Shown here piece after piece: positions 1 through 10,640 of a DNA stretch of 64,000 nt (positions are counted from its first letter, which is position 1; each line of letters opens with the position of its first letter). The notes beneath the pieces are model-generated. The model was not told the origin of the DNA. It ran no database searches and worked only from the letters and a program-made list of their open reading frames with translations. Origin of the DNA: Casuarina equisetifolia (lineage: Eukaryota > Streptophyta > Magnoliopsida > Fagales > Casuarinaceae); the NCBI GenBank assembly GCA_028551475.1, contig CM052361.1, forward strand, positions 7,447,501 to 7,511,500, in the 5' to 3' direction. The position numbers and the translations under genes were made by a program.

Positions 1-1254
1 AAAACTATCTAGAACCATTTGTTGGGAATTTGTTATAATTAGGTGATGACGGCAGTATTATAACTTCTCCTTCTAGGATTATTGAAGTGTTAGGAAATGA
101 GTAAGTGAGGCTGGTGTGGTCGTGTGAGTTGCTGGGGGAAGAGAATGCAGTGCGCAGCGGCATGCTGCTGCTGGGCTTCACTGTAGCAATCCTGCCGGCC
201 CAAGTCCGACGGTGCAGCCTAGTGTTTTCAGGAGTGAGATGTGCATGTCACTTATACCCTCCTGATAATTTCCTAATGAGAAAGAAAAGGGGCTGAAATC
301 TACTAGTGGCCAAACCACTCAAAAATATGTGTCTTCATTTGCCTTTAATCCTTGGTGTTATGTGTTGTTAGTGTGATGCGTAGTTTAATGCTCCAACAGC
401 ACCTTTGGTGATGATGAACAAGGAATGCGGCCTGGAGTTCTTATCGTAGGCGGAGGCAAGGTTACAAACCCCAAGGGATAAGTCATTGAGCCCCCGACGC
501 CTTCATCATGATAGAAAACACAAAGAGAAGTAAAGGACGGATGCACCTTCTGGAAGTTCTTCGGGGAGATGGTAAAAGTCACGCCTGTAATATGTGGCGG
601 TGAGGTCTTATCTCTTTTTCCGTAGATTATAGATCCCATGTCACTGTCAAATGGCTACCAAACATTAACATCGAGCATGACGATTGAAGAAAGCACCCGC
701 CAAGTCTTACTGGTTGGAAGTCTTCATCTCTATACTGTAAAATCAACGATAATAATAAAATGGACTTTCGACTTTTGCATAAACCTTAAGTTAAACTATG
801 TCATCTCTTTCAACAAACTTAAAAATGTCAAATATTTACCTACAATGGAAACAATGTTATTGGTAATTTATTACTCTTATGTTAGATCCGTAGTTTAAGC
901 ATTTCAACTGATTCAAAATCTTACGGTGCAGTATGAGAATTATCTTGTCAATCATTTCTTCAACAGGGAGTTTGAGACGCGGTAGTTAAGCCACGAATAG
1001 GCGTTCATGTGAATGGGTAATCTCAAATATGGATTTGTAAATGCTACTATGCCATCATGGTAAAGCATTGCCCTCGCTAATAATGACCTTTATTCATGGC
1101 AATCATGGAAGTTGAACCAAACCAACATTAATTAATTTGAACGCAAAACTGATAATATTAGCTTTAAGACCACCAATTATTGCACCAGCAAACCATAGAG
1201 CTTTCCCAGATAGAAGGAAAGGAAAGAGAAGCAACCATTCCAAAACTGCAAATC
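1..1254. other. spacer, no gene recognised
   Basis: I see no coding region with a recognisable family here. Several short open frames exist (for example 385-639 minus, 84 codons), but none matches a domain I know. The last 60 bases before 1255 are probably the 3' untranslated part of the glycosyltransferase gene that reads leftwards from 2688. Confidence 0.5.
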
Positions 1255-2688
1255 TCACTTCTCCGTTGGAGCATCATTGTTTCCTGACATAGCCTCAATC
1301 AGCCGTCCAAGTGAAGCAAATGAAGACCCACCTTCTATCACTGCCTTCCTGCTCTTCTCACTCAACTCCTTCACCCTCTTCCTCAATTCACTGTCACCAT
1401 CCATCACACGTGTCACCGCTTTCTCGATCTCCTCGGCCGTCACAAGCTCACCACCCTGCCTGTAATCCAGTTTCAGTTCCACGGCTAACCCTAGATCCCT
1501 CACCATCAGGAAAGCATTGGATTGCTGTTCTGCGTAAATCGGCCACGTGGCAATCGGTACACCATACCACAGGCTCTCCAAGATAGAGTTCCACCCGCAG
1601 TGTGATACAAAACCACCCGTTGCTTCGTGGGCCAGGACCTCCACTTGTGGGGCCCATCCACATATCATTCCAGTTCCTCTCGTCCTTTCCAAGAATCCCG
1701 GCGGCAAGACCTCTTCCAGATTCCGGCAGTCAGTAGGAGCGGCAAGCGTATCAGTGGATGCCAAACGGACGGACCAAAGGAACCGGTGCCCGCTCCGCTC
1801 AAGCCCATGGGCAGTCTCTTTCAGTTGCGCTGCACCGAAGCTCCCCCAGCTCCCAAAGCATAAGAACACCACGGATGACGGAGGCTGATCATCAAGCCAC
1901 TTCAAAATCTTATCATGTTCGGCTTGATTCGTCGCTGAAAGCGTCTGACCAGGAAGGTGAATCATCGGCCCCACTGGGTAGACAGGTGGTATTCCGGCAT
2001 CCAAAAACGAGCTGAGCGCATGGGATTCCAGCTCAGAGAACGTATTAACGATAATACCCTGGGCCTCTGTGAACTTTCTACCATGGTTTAGCATGGTGAT
2101 GTACCCTCCTTCTTTGTTGAATGCAAAGGCAGGCAAAACACTAGCAGGAACCGGGTTAAGATTACTCGGTATGATTGACTCAGGATCAGATTCACTAAAC
2201 TCGGTACCAACCTGGGCATGCCGTGTCGGAAGGTAGAGCATGAAGCCAAGAAATGTTGCACTACTAGTGATGAACACATAGGATGGAACACCAAGCTCGT
2301 ATGCCACATCAATCATGGCAGTGCAGAACATATCCACCACCAAACCCGCAAGTGGAATTGAACTGCTTAAGACACTGCTGACGATCGCTTCTTTCACGTG
2401 ATCTTTGTAACTGGAAATTTGATCGGTCACAAATTTCTCAACAGACCTAAGGAAAAGGTCTTGTGGAGGAGGGTCTACTCGAGGAAGGTATGCAAATTTT
2501 ATATGGGCGTGGGAGGCAGCAATTGACTGAATATAACCATCCAAGATGTCTTCAAACGCCGGCTTTATAACGAGAACAGTGATGGAGAAACAGTCATCTC
2601 GATCAAGCAGACGCTTTGCGAACTCCACTTCGGCGACGAGGTGACCGACTGCCGGAGCAGGGATGAACACAAGCTCTTTCCTGGTCAT
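1255..2688 (-). CDS. UDP-glycosyltransferase, UGT71-like (intronless)
   Basis: This is a family 1 UDP-sugar-dependent glycosyltransferase of 477 aa, expected to move a sugar (usually glucose) from UDP-sugar onto a small plant metabolite in the cytosol. The start chosen is the internal Met (codon at 2688) just before TRKELVFIPAPAVGHL, which is where UGT71 members start; an in-frame Met nine codons upstream (2715) would add an unusual leader. Visible parts: catalytic His in VGHL (residue 16), its partner Asp in VVDMF (residue 119), and a full 44-residue PSPG donor box from Trp345 (WAPQVEVLAHEATGGF...) to Gln388 with HCGWNS and ending in EQ. Gln as last PSPG residue favours UDP-glucose. Length and lack of introns fit UGT71. 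The acceptor (phenylpropanoid, abscisic acid, terpenoid) cannot be read from sequence. Nothing looks broken. Confidence 0.93.
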   Translation of the reverse strand: MTRKELVFIPAPAVGHLVAEVEFAKRLLDRDDCFSITVLVIKPAFEDILDGYIQSIAASHAHIKFAYLPRVDPPPQDLFLRSVEKFVTDQISSYKDHVKEAIVSSVLSSSIPLAGLVVDMFCTAMIDVAYELGVPSYVFITSSATFLGFMLYLPTRHAQVGTEFSESDPESIIPSNLNPVPASVLPAFAFNKEGGYITMLNHGRKFTEAQGIIVNTFSELESHALSSFLDAGIPPVYPVGPMIHLPGQTLSATNQAEHDKILKWLDDQPPSSVVFLCFGSWGSFGAAQLKETAHGLERSGHRFLWSVRLASTDTLAAPTDCRNLEEVLPPGFLERTRGTGMICGWAPQVEVLAHEATGGFVSHCGWNSILESLWYGVPIATWPIYAEQQSNAFLMVRDLGLAVELKLDYRQGGELVTAEEIEKAVTRVMDGDSELRKRVKELSEKSRKAVIEGGSSFASLGRLIEAMSGNNDAPTEK

Positions 2689-2715
2689 CTTCTTGAAAAC
2701 AATTTCTACCTGCAA

Positions 2716-4089
2716 ACCACTATCAGACTACAAGAAAATTCACATACCAAGATCCAACAAACAATACCACCAAACAAAGATTGTATGGATAGCAAAACCT
2801 ATTGGGCTTATAGACCATTCAAGTGCAAGATATTGCTGGGCATAAACTCAACAATAATAGCTTCTAATAGCACCCTCCTAAACTGAAAATTCTCGTTGGA
2901 CCTTTAATATAATAGTAATGTTAAAGGACGGCAAGTAGGCCCTAAGCTGTTCCTCGATGTCTTTTCCATAGGTCACAAGCGTCCGTAGTTCGAAGATCGA
3001 CCCCAGAAGTCCTCCATTGTTGGTTGGGTACAATTTTTTAATGCCTTTGATGTCAACACGCGATACTAAATATTTCATAAATTCGTCCTAGAATTCTCAA
3101 GAAAGTTGAAAGGGACATCTTGGAGTGCTCATCTATCTGATGACTCGACGACTCCCTATAAATAATTCATTTATTTATTAAAAATTAACAGAAAAGATAT
3201 TATATTCTTTTTATGGCAGTAAGATCAAAGATAAGAGATTTTCTTTCTAAAAAAGAAAGATTCGGTGTCTTTTCAACAAATCCATACATTAGAAAGGGTT
3301 TATTGTATCTCATATTTTACCTTGGTTGATAGAATTGAATATTCTTTTAGTTTGTAATTGTCGGTAAGCTAATGAAGAGCTGTTATGTTTCTTGTCGAAA
3401 GTGAAGAGGATTTTCCACTTCTAGAGATGGGTGTTGGTTAGGGCGACCCTCCAATAAAGAACGAGAGAGAATTGACAAGTGAGTAGTTTTTTTTTTTTTT
3501 TCTTCTGAAAGATGATTAATCTCTGACATTTCGTTTGTTTTCCAAGCAAATTATATGGATTCAATTATTAAACTTCAATTTCTTCTTAATTATTGATAAA
3601 AATAGCAAATGAGTATGCCAACCATTTGACTTGACTAATGGTAAATTTTTACCATAGCACAGAACCATTTTTCTTCATCTCTCTAGCTATCAGTTTCCTA
3701 ATTTTTCCTTAATGGAAATCGAGATGGGAACAACCTTTTATATTATATGATTGATTTCCTTTGTCTGTCTCTCTCTTTCCCTCCAACTGACATTGACCTA
3801 CCCATTAAAGTGAACACCTAAGACTTAAAAGTCGTAGAAACGGGATAAGGTGACTTAAGAACGCAACTTGATTAGATCAACAAAAGTGGCCCATTTTTGT
3901 ATTCGATAATGCAAACAAATTGGAGAAATTCTTTTTGATGTTTAGGTGGGGGGTTCATCCTTCCAGAACAGCACAAATAATTTTCGTGTGGGCTACGTGC
4001 TTTCAATATTTTACTCGCCATTTCCTTCTTTTTCTCCCCTTAAAAAGTGTGGTGGGACATATGTCATTTTGATTCTCGTCGGTGGCCAT
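2716..4089. other. spacer; UGT promoter side
   Basis: AT-rich, no recognised gene. The part next to 2688 should hold the promoter and leader of the glycosyltransferase. It contains a T run near 3487-3500 and no clear element ends. Confidence 0.4.
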
Positions 4090-4560
4090 TAGACTAAGGC
4101 TGGCTACTTTATACTTTTATTCAACATATAATCTATTTGTGCAGCAGTAACGTCTTTTGTTTTCGATTGATAGTCATAAATTTTCTCTCTTCTTTTGAAG
4201 AATGGACAGTTTGCTCCTAAGCTTCCACTTTTACCCTTTTTTTTTTTTATAGAATCTTCTAAGCCTTCTTGCCAAAATGACAAGTTCATCAGAATCCCCT
4301 AAAGATTCTTCTTTGAAATTGCATGTTGCTTTGAGAACAACACTCTCCCTTCGTTTCAATTCTTTTGATCACTCTTCCATTTGTCTGGATCTTTGGTTAC
4401 CTCTATTGCTATTTTCTTAGCATCCCATGTTTCAGGCAGACAACGTAAGATTTTCTTAGTATCCCAACTTGCTCATTATTTAGGTGAAATCTTCCCAACA
4501 GCTTAAGTTCTAAAATTATTTCTATAACTCAAGTGACCATTTCACTACTTGTTTCAAAAG
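4090..4560 (-). mobile_element. decayed LTR-retroelement gag fragment (UBN2 type)
   Basis: Read on the minus strand, short open stretches match the gag polyprotein of copia-type elements: a piece of the form LPETWDAKKIAIE, then SDELVILARRLRRFYK, then CPFFKRREKIYD before the point where the zinc knuckle is expected. This order is characteristic of UBN2-type gag. It is an old, broken fragment with several breaks; I could not find LTRs or pol next to it. Confidence 0.55.
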
Positions 4561-6039
4561 GTTGTTAGGCTTAAGGTGAACCCAAGAAACATGGTTTAAT
4601 TGGTCTAACTATGTTATTGAAATTATTTTGATTTTCTATTTTACTATGCTATTTGTTGAGGTGTAGAAATTTTAGTGCATAAACAATATAGTATAGCAAT
4701 AATCAATCATATTCAATTCAAAATTAGAGGGGGAAAGATTTGTGTAAAAGGGACTTCTTGTAGGTGGAGTTCCAATTAGATGGATTTTTGCTGGAAGTCT
4801 ATGCATTGTATTCTCTCTTGTTGGAATGAAAAGCTTTCCCTTAACTCTTGTCTCTTGTTTCCTTAACCTCTCTTTGCATACGGCTAATCACTTAGGCTTA
4901 CTTAGCTCCTGCGATCAAGTCAAGTATCACGCAGTCTTACCAAGTCCATGATACTAAGCTTCTTAATGTCCAAATTCTTTGGTACAAAACCCTATTTTCA
5001 TTTTTTGAGCTAACTGTGCATTCCAATAGAATCTGTATAATGTTACAGCACCATTGAAGTGGTAAAATTCGGATTTTTTAGCCTCTTTAACAAAGTCAGC
5101 AAGCTACAATCAAATTTTGAACTTGAAACCCGAATGTATTAGCATTCTTTGCTTTCATGCCACTCCTTTTAATACAACCATTTTGTAGCCATTGGAATAC
5201 TTTTTCATTCTTCTCACTTGAACATTCAAGAATCTATCTTAAAAACCTAAAATCCTCACACATGAATCTTCTCACTCTAGTAGAGTTTACCCCCCTTTCA
5301 ATTTGGAAGTGAAGTGATTATGTGATATTTTAGTTTGTGTAACCGAAAGTTCTAGTGCTTGGTAATTAACAAGGGTTTTTCCAACACTTTGATTTTGATT
5401 GAATTCTAAGCACAAAACAAGTTTCTCAATTAAATGATGAGCTAATATAAGTGACAATAACACAAACAAGCAATTTATATAACAATCCAAAACTAAATAA
5501 ATAAAGACAAAGCAAGAGAAATTTGATACACATATTGGAATAGTTCAATCTAAATTGCTTCTCACCAACATCCATTATCATGGTAGATCAACTAGTTGGA
5601 GTAATTTTCCATTATATCTTCAATCAATTACATGGATCCAATGTCACTACATTTTGAAAAAGCACAATAAACACTTTCGCTAGATTTCCAATATGTTAAG
5701 CTTATGATTTAAAACAAATAAAATTATCAAATAAGTATTAACACAATGGTGACAATTCTACCATTGATTTGTTCAGAATTAAATTTCCTAGATGCTTATG
5801 TTGTTTTGCTATGGTTAGCCAACAAGACAAACTTCTTAAGAAAGATAATTTATAGGTTGAACTTGTTTATAGGCATAACTTTATTGTGTAAATTATATCA
5901 CTCTTTCCTTTTATAGAAGCCTCCAAAAGCTATGAAAAAAAGGATAAAATGAAAAAGGAAATGAGGACAACCTAAACCGTAGCCTTTCAACGATCCACCC
6001 GTGCGCAACCAGTAGGGAGGACTGGCAGCATAGCTCGGA
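4561..6039. other. spacer upstream of the PPR gene
   Basis: AT-rich with no recognised gene. The stretch around 5490-5660 resembles the low-complexity ends of decayed LTR elements common in plants, but I found no matching second end. The last roughly 150 bases are the presumed promoter and leader of the PPR gene. Confidence 0.35.
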
Positions 6040-8565
6040 ATGGCCTCTTCTTCTGCACTTCCTCTCCCGCTGTCCTCCACTCCCTCTCCTGCGGCTCATC
6101 TCAACGCCAACGCCAAAGTGAGTATCCACTCTTCTCTAACAGTCCCACCATCAATGCAAAAGCCCATCAAGGCCCCCACAATTCGCTACCGCCTTAGCAA
6201 ACTCTGTCAAGAAGGCCAACCTCATCTTGCGCGCCAACTGCTCGACACGATTCCTAAACCGACAACTGTTATCTGGAACGCTGTCATCATTGGGTTTATC
6301 TGTAACAACATGCCGCATGAAGCTCTTTTTCTGTATGCTCAGATGAAGAATTCATCTCTGGGCACTAAATGTGATTTCTACACTTATTCTTCCACACTCA
6401 AAGCCTGTGCTGAAACGCGCAATTTAAGGCTTGGTAAAGCCATTCATTGCCATTTTATTCGTTTCCAGTCGAATACCAGTAGGATTGTATATAATTCGCT
6501 GTTGAATATGTACTGTTCGTGTTTGAGTGCACTCGTCGCCGACGGGGTTTATCAAATTGGTTCTGATACCCCCAAGGATGACGTGGTACGCAAAGTGTTT
6601 GATACAATGCGCAAGAGAAATGTAATCGCTTGGAATACCATGGTGTCGTGGTATGTAAAGACAGAGCGACATTTGGAAGCATTTAAGCAATTTCGGATGA
6701 TGATGAAAATGGGGACAAAACCGAGTGCTGTGAGTTTTGTAAATATCTTTCCGGCTATTTCGAATCTAGGGGACTTGAAGAATGCAAATGCTCTTTATGG
6801 AATGCTCCTGAAGCTGGGAAGCGAATATGTTAATGACTTGTTTGTTGCCAGTTCAGCTATTTTTATGTACTCTGAGCTTGGTCTCCTTGATATGGCTAAA
6901 AAGATATTTGATTGTTGTTTGGAGAGAAATACAGAAGTTTGGAACACAATGATTGGTGCATATGTTCAGAATAACTGCCCTGTTGAAGGAATTGGTGTCT
7001 TCCTTCAAGCCATAGAATCAGAACACACTGTACTCGACGATGTAACTTTTCTTTCAGCTTTGACTGCCGTCTCGCAGTTGCAGCACTTGAAATTGGCTCA
7101 ACAGCTACATGCTTTTACACTTAAGAATTTATCAATGTTACCTGTTATCATACTGAATGCAATTATTGTCATGTATTCAAGGTGCAACTCTGTTGAGATG
7201 TCATTCAAAATTTTTCATAACATGCTGGAAAGAGATGTTGTTTCATGGAATACTATGGTTTCTGCTTTAGTGCAGAATGGGTTGGATGATGAAGGGTTGA
7301 TGCTTGTCTATGAGATGCAGAAGCAAGGGTTCATGATTGATTATGTAACAGTGACAGCTCTTCTTTCAGCAGCGTCAAATCTCAGAAACAAGGATATTGG
7401 GCAGCAGACCCATGGTTATCTTATTAGGCATGGAATACAATTTGAGGGAATAGAGAGTTACCTAATAGACATGTATGCTAAATCTGGTTTAGTTAGGACT
7501 GCACAATTGTTGTTTGAAAAAACCTGTTCCCATGACAGAGACCAGGCCACTTGGAATGCTATGATAGCTGGGTACACACAAAATGGTCTTGCTGAAGAAG
7601 CATTTGGTGTCTTTAGGCAGATGCTTGTGCAGAATGTAGTACCCAATGCTGTAACTATAGCATCAGTTCTCCCAGCTTGTAATCCGATGGGAAGAATAGA
7701 TTTGGGGAAGCAACTCCATGGATTCTGTGTACGCCACTATCTAGACCAAAATATCTTTGTTGGAACTGCTTTAGTTGATATGTATTCCAAAGCTGGTTCA
7801 GTCACTTATGCTGAAAATGCATTTTCTAGCACACCTGAGAAGAATTCTGTCACATGCACCGCAATGATCCTGGGCTATGGTCAGCATGGTATGGGTGAGA
7901 GAGCTCTCTCATTATTTCATTCGATGCGGGGATCTGGTATTAAGCCCGATGCTGTTACCTTTGTCGCAGTCATGTCTGCTTGTGGTTATGCCGGTTTGGT
8001 TGATGAAGGCCTTAAAATATTTGAGTCTATGGAAAGCGAATATTATATTCAGCCCTCCATTGAGCACTATTGCTGTGTTGCTGACATGTTAGGGAGAGTT
8101 GGAAGGGTCAGTGAAGCCTACGAATTTGTCAAAGGATTGGGTGAAGAAGCAAATGTGCTCGAAATTTGGGGATCACTTCTTGGGGCTTGCAGAATTCATG
8201 AACGGTTTGAATTGGGAAGAGTTGTTGCTGAGAAGTTGCTTGAAATGGAAACTGTAAATGGCATGACAGGCTACCATGTTTTGCTCTCAAACATATTTGC
8301 AGAGGAAGGAAACTGGGAAGATGTAAATAAATTGAGGAAACAAATGAAGGACAAAGGTCTGAGGAAGGAAACTGGGTATAGTTGGATCGAGACTGCTGGA
8401 CTTGTGAACTCTTTTGTTTCTAGGGATAGAAAGCACCCTCAATGTGATGAAATATATGACATCTTAAAAAGTTTGGCTCTGGAGATGAAAGATACTGGCT
8501 ATAGTCCTTGTCTTGCTTCCAATGCAGAGGGGATCTCGGAATTTGTTGGCAGCTTTGAAATATAA
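6040..8565 (+). CDS. PLS-class pentatricopeptide repeat protein, AEF1/MPR25-like
   Basis: An intronless 841-aa PPR protein. From memory of the Arabidopsis protein At3g22150 (AEF1/MPR25) the match runs end to end, for example ARQLLDTIPKPTTVIWN, GFICNNMPHEAL, YTYSSTLKACAETRNLR and LVYEMQKQGF. That protein is needed for C-to-U editing of chloroplast atpF and mitochondrial nad5 transcripts, so this one probably binds organelle RNA next to editing sites. The N-terminus (MASSSALPLPLSSTPSPAAH) is rich in Ser, Ala and Pro with no early acidic residue, as in organelle transit peptides. Tandem PPR motifs fill roughly residues 50-690, with repeated WN(T/A)M and G-x-Y/F-Q(N/H)G signatures, followed by an E-type tail (GSLLGACRIHERFELGRVVAEKL, given here only in part: GSLLGACRIHE). 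There is no DYW deaminase domain; it would need a DYW partner. Start chosen because it gives the expected transit peptide. Confidence 0.92.
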   Translation: MASSSALPLPLSSTPSPAAHLNANAKVSIHSSLTVPPSMQKPIKAPTIRYRLSKLCQEGQPHLARQLLDTIPKPTTVIWNAVIIGFICNNMPHEALFLYAQMKNSSLGTKCDFYTYSSTLKACAETRNLRLGKAIHCHFIRFQSNTSRIVYNSLLNMYCSCLSALVADGVYQIGSDTPKDDVVRKVFDTMRKRNVIAWNTMVSWYVKTERHLEAFKQFRMMMKMGTKPSAVSFVNIFPAISNLGDLKNANALYGMLLKLGSEYVNDLFVASSAIFMYSELGLLDMAKKIFDCCLERNTEVWNTMIGAYVQNNCPVEGIGVFLQAIESEHTVLDDVTFLSALTAVSQLQHLKLAQQLHAFTLKNLSMLPVIILNAIIVMYSRCNSVEMSFKIFHNMLERDVVSWNTMVSALVQNGLDDEGLMLVYEMQKQGFMIDYVTVTALLSAASNLRNKDIGQQTHGYLIRHGIQFEGIESYLIDMYAKSGLVRTAQLLFEKTCSHDRDQATWNAMIAGYTQNGLAEEAFGVFRQMLVQNVVPNAVTIASVLPACNPMGRIDLGKQLHGFCVRHYLDQNIFVGTALVDMYSKAGSVTYAENAFSSTPEKNSVTCTAMILGYGQHGMGERALSLFHSMRGSGIKPDAVTFVAVMSACGYAGLVDEGLKIFESMESEYYIQPSIEHYCCVADMLGRVGRVSEAYEFVKGLGEEANVLEIWGSLLGACRIHERFELGRVVAEKLLEMETVNGMTGYHVLLSNIFAEEGNWEDVNKLRKQMKDKGLRKETGYSWIETAGLVNSFVSRDRKHPQCDEIYDILKSLALEMKDTGYSPCLASNAEGISEFVGSFEI

Positions 8566-10039
8566 ATGCAGCAAGACTACTTTATGGTTTACTGACTAGA
8601 GGTAGCTAGCAAGATGCAGCTGGATTGGTCAATGCCTATTGGGTGGCTGACTTGTGCTTATGATTATTTTTAACTCAATGGCTAGTTTATTTTTCAAAAT
8701 TATGCCAGGTTTGAGTTTTGCTGGTTTTCTGAGCTTGTTAGCATCTTTCAGAAGCAGACTGCATAAGGATGCTCAAGAAGTTTGTTGAAATGGTCTATGT
8801 TGCTGACTTTGAGCGGTAGGATTAATTAGCTGGGTTGGGCCACCTTAAGAGTAAGTTATTCCCAAGGAAAGTCATTGTTTGCCCAGCTGATGCCTGCCCC
8901 GAGGCCCTATCTTCACGTAAGCAATCTCATTATCTACTCTGGAACACCTTGCATGAAAAATCTACATTACAGTGCTGTGTAAATTTGCGAAGTTGATGTG
9001 GTTTATTTTTTTTTTTTTTTTGGTGAATCTGTATGTCCACTGTAAAGGTTCTTTTTCCTCAAATGCTTGGAATAAGACAACTTAATGAAATACAAATATG
9101 CTATTTCTTTACTGCCCTTTCCTTCTATGGAGGGAACATTGTTTCTTACTGCTGACTTAATGAAACCAAAACATGTACTTGCCTGAATTCGGGTGAAAAT
9201 TGTGAAGCAATTGGGTGTAGTTTTTGGTGCTTTCTTAGTTGTCAAAACAATTGGATTTCCTTCAAAACTTTATGGCCTTCTTATTTCACAATATATAGGA
9301 AATAATTTTTTATTCATGATACAGATCAAGTTTTAGAAACAGGAAAAGTGTTCTCACAATTTAAGATTTGTTTGAAAAACTTTAGACAAAAAAATTTGGT
9401 TATGTAAAGATGGGACCATATACAAAAAGCACATGGAAAACTAGGCTGCGGCACATAACATGCTATTTAATTAATGGCAGAACATAACCAGTGGTGAAGA
9501 TATTCACTATTCAGAATTCTTACTTATAAGCCTCAATTTGATAAACAATACATGATAGTGGAGTTAGTAATGTAATACCTGTACATTTCTTTTACTTGAC
9601 TTATCTTGTGGCTTTGAATATTCTCATTATCTTGGAATAGATATGAGTAATGTTCTTGAACTTTGACTCCAAAGAAATATTATTTTCCTTGCATGGTGAT
9701 GTACATTCAGCCAAACAATTTTGAGTACCACTTTTCCTTCCCATGAAGATCAATGTCAGTTGCTAGCTAGGTGAACGTCATGACCACTGGGCGGACCTCC
9801 AGCATTCCTGTAGGTGGATTATTTTGATGGAACATTGAGAGGTTTGGGGAGAGTGGACTTCAGAAGAGGTGTGAGAACCCCATGCATGAGTATACGGGGT
9901 GTATGGGAATCCTTTTCTTCCCATTTTTGCTTTGATATTATGGAACAAAGTAAGGGGCAATTACGGGGTGGTAGTTTGCTAGGTAACATTGCACTTAAGG
10001 ATAGATTTCAGGGTGGTGGATAATGAATGTTCAGTAACA
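8566..10039. other. spacer downstream of the PPR gene
   Basis: Presumed 3' untranslated sequence of the PPR gene followed by AT-rich DNA. No gene or element ends recognised. A T run lies at about 9006-9020. Confidence 0.4.
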
Positions 10040-10480
10040 CCATTATTGGAATTTCTGGTGAAGGAGCTCGGTGCTGAAATGCCACATTTTTAGATAATTG
10101 ACAGAATGGGAGCTCGACTTAGTTGACGTGTTGGAGCTATTATATGCTGATAATCTTCTATTTTTTACGGAAAAGATAGGAAATGTTGGAGGATTTCTAA
10201 CAAATGTAAGATTTGAGCTATGTTCTTTTGACGTGGCACTTGGATGACTGTTAGTGGTTGATTTTCCAAGAGTATTTGTTATGCATAGTTGCTGGGAGAA
10301 GTATTGTCCTTGAGTTGCGTATAAAATCTTGACCATTTGAGAAGTTAGTGAAAAGGGGAATAGTTAAACGTGAATATATGTGGCATCTACAAGAATCGTG
10401 AGATGGTGGATCACCTTCTTTTCTATTGGAAGGCATAGTTTGATGCCTCATACCATGATAGAAGCGTTTGTAAATTTTAG
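10040..10480 (+). mobile_element. LINE (L1-type) reverse-transcriptase remnant
   Basis: On the plus strand, at about 10129, LELLYADNLLFF resembles the YADD catalytic block of plant LINE reverse transcriptases, and about 270 bases later MVDHLLFYWKA resembles the zf-RVT block (typically ESVDHLLLHC) found near the end of the LINE ORF2. The spacing between the two is far too short for a whole ORF2, and the frame is interrupted by several stops, so this is an internally deleted, dead copy. The poly(A) run beginning at about 10501 could be its 3' tail, which would fit orientation plus. Confidence 0.45.
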
Positions 10481-10500
10481 AAAGGATACTTATACTCAAT

Positions 10501-10582
10501 AAAAAAAAAAAAAAAAAAATTGGTGGTTTTTGGGGGGCTCCTTTTTTTTTTCTTTTTTGTTGGTGTGTGTGTGTGTTTTTTT

Positions 10583-10613
<31 letters not shown>

Positions 10614-10640
10614 GGGGGGTGGGGAGGGGGGGGTTTGGGA
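10501..10640. repeat. homopolymer block: A, T, GT, T and a 27-base G run
   Basis: A run of A (about 10501-10519) is followed by T-rich sequence, a short GT microsatellite (10562-10575), 17 T (10576-10592) and 27 consecutive G (10593-10619), then G-rich sequence to 10634. The G run could form a G-quadruplex, but such runs are also where assemblies and base calls are least reliable. Confidence 0.9.

Noticed and set aside
385-639. 84-codon minus frame at the left edge
   Set aside because: No match to any family I know and no neighbouring exon that joins it.
1277-2312. Several open frames opposite or beside the UGT
   Set aside because: Shadows of the intact glycosyltransferase frame.
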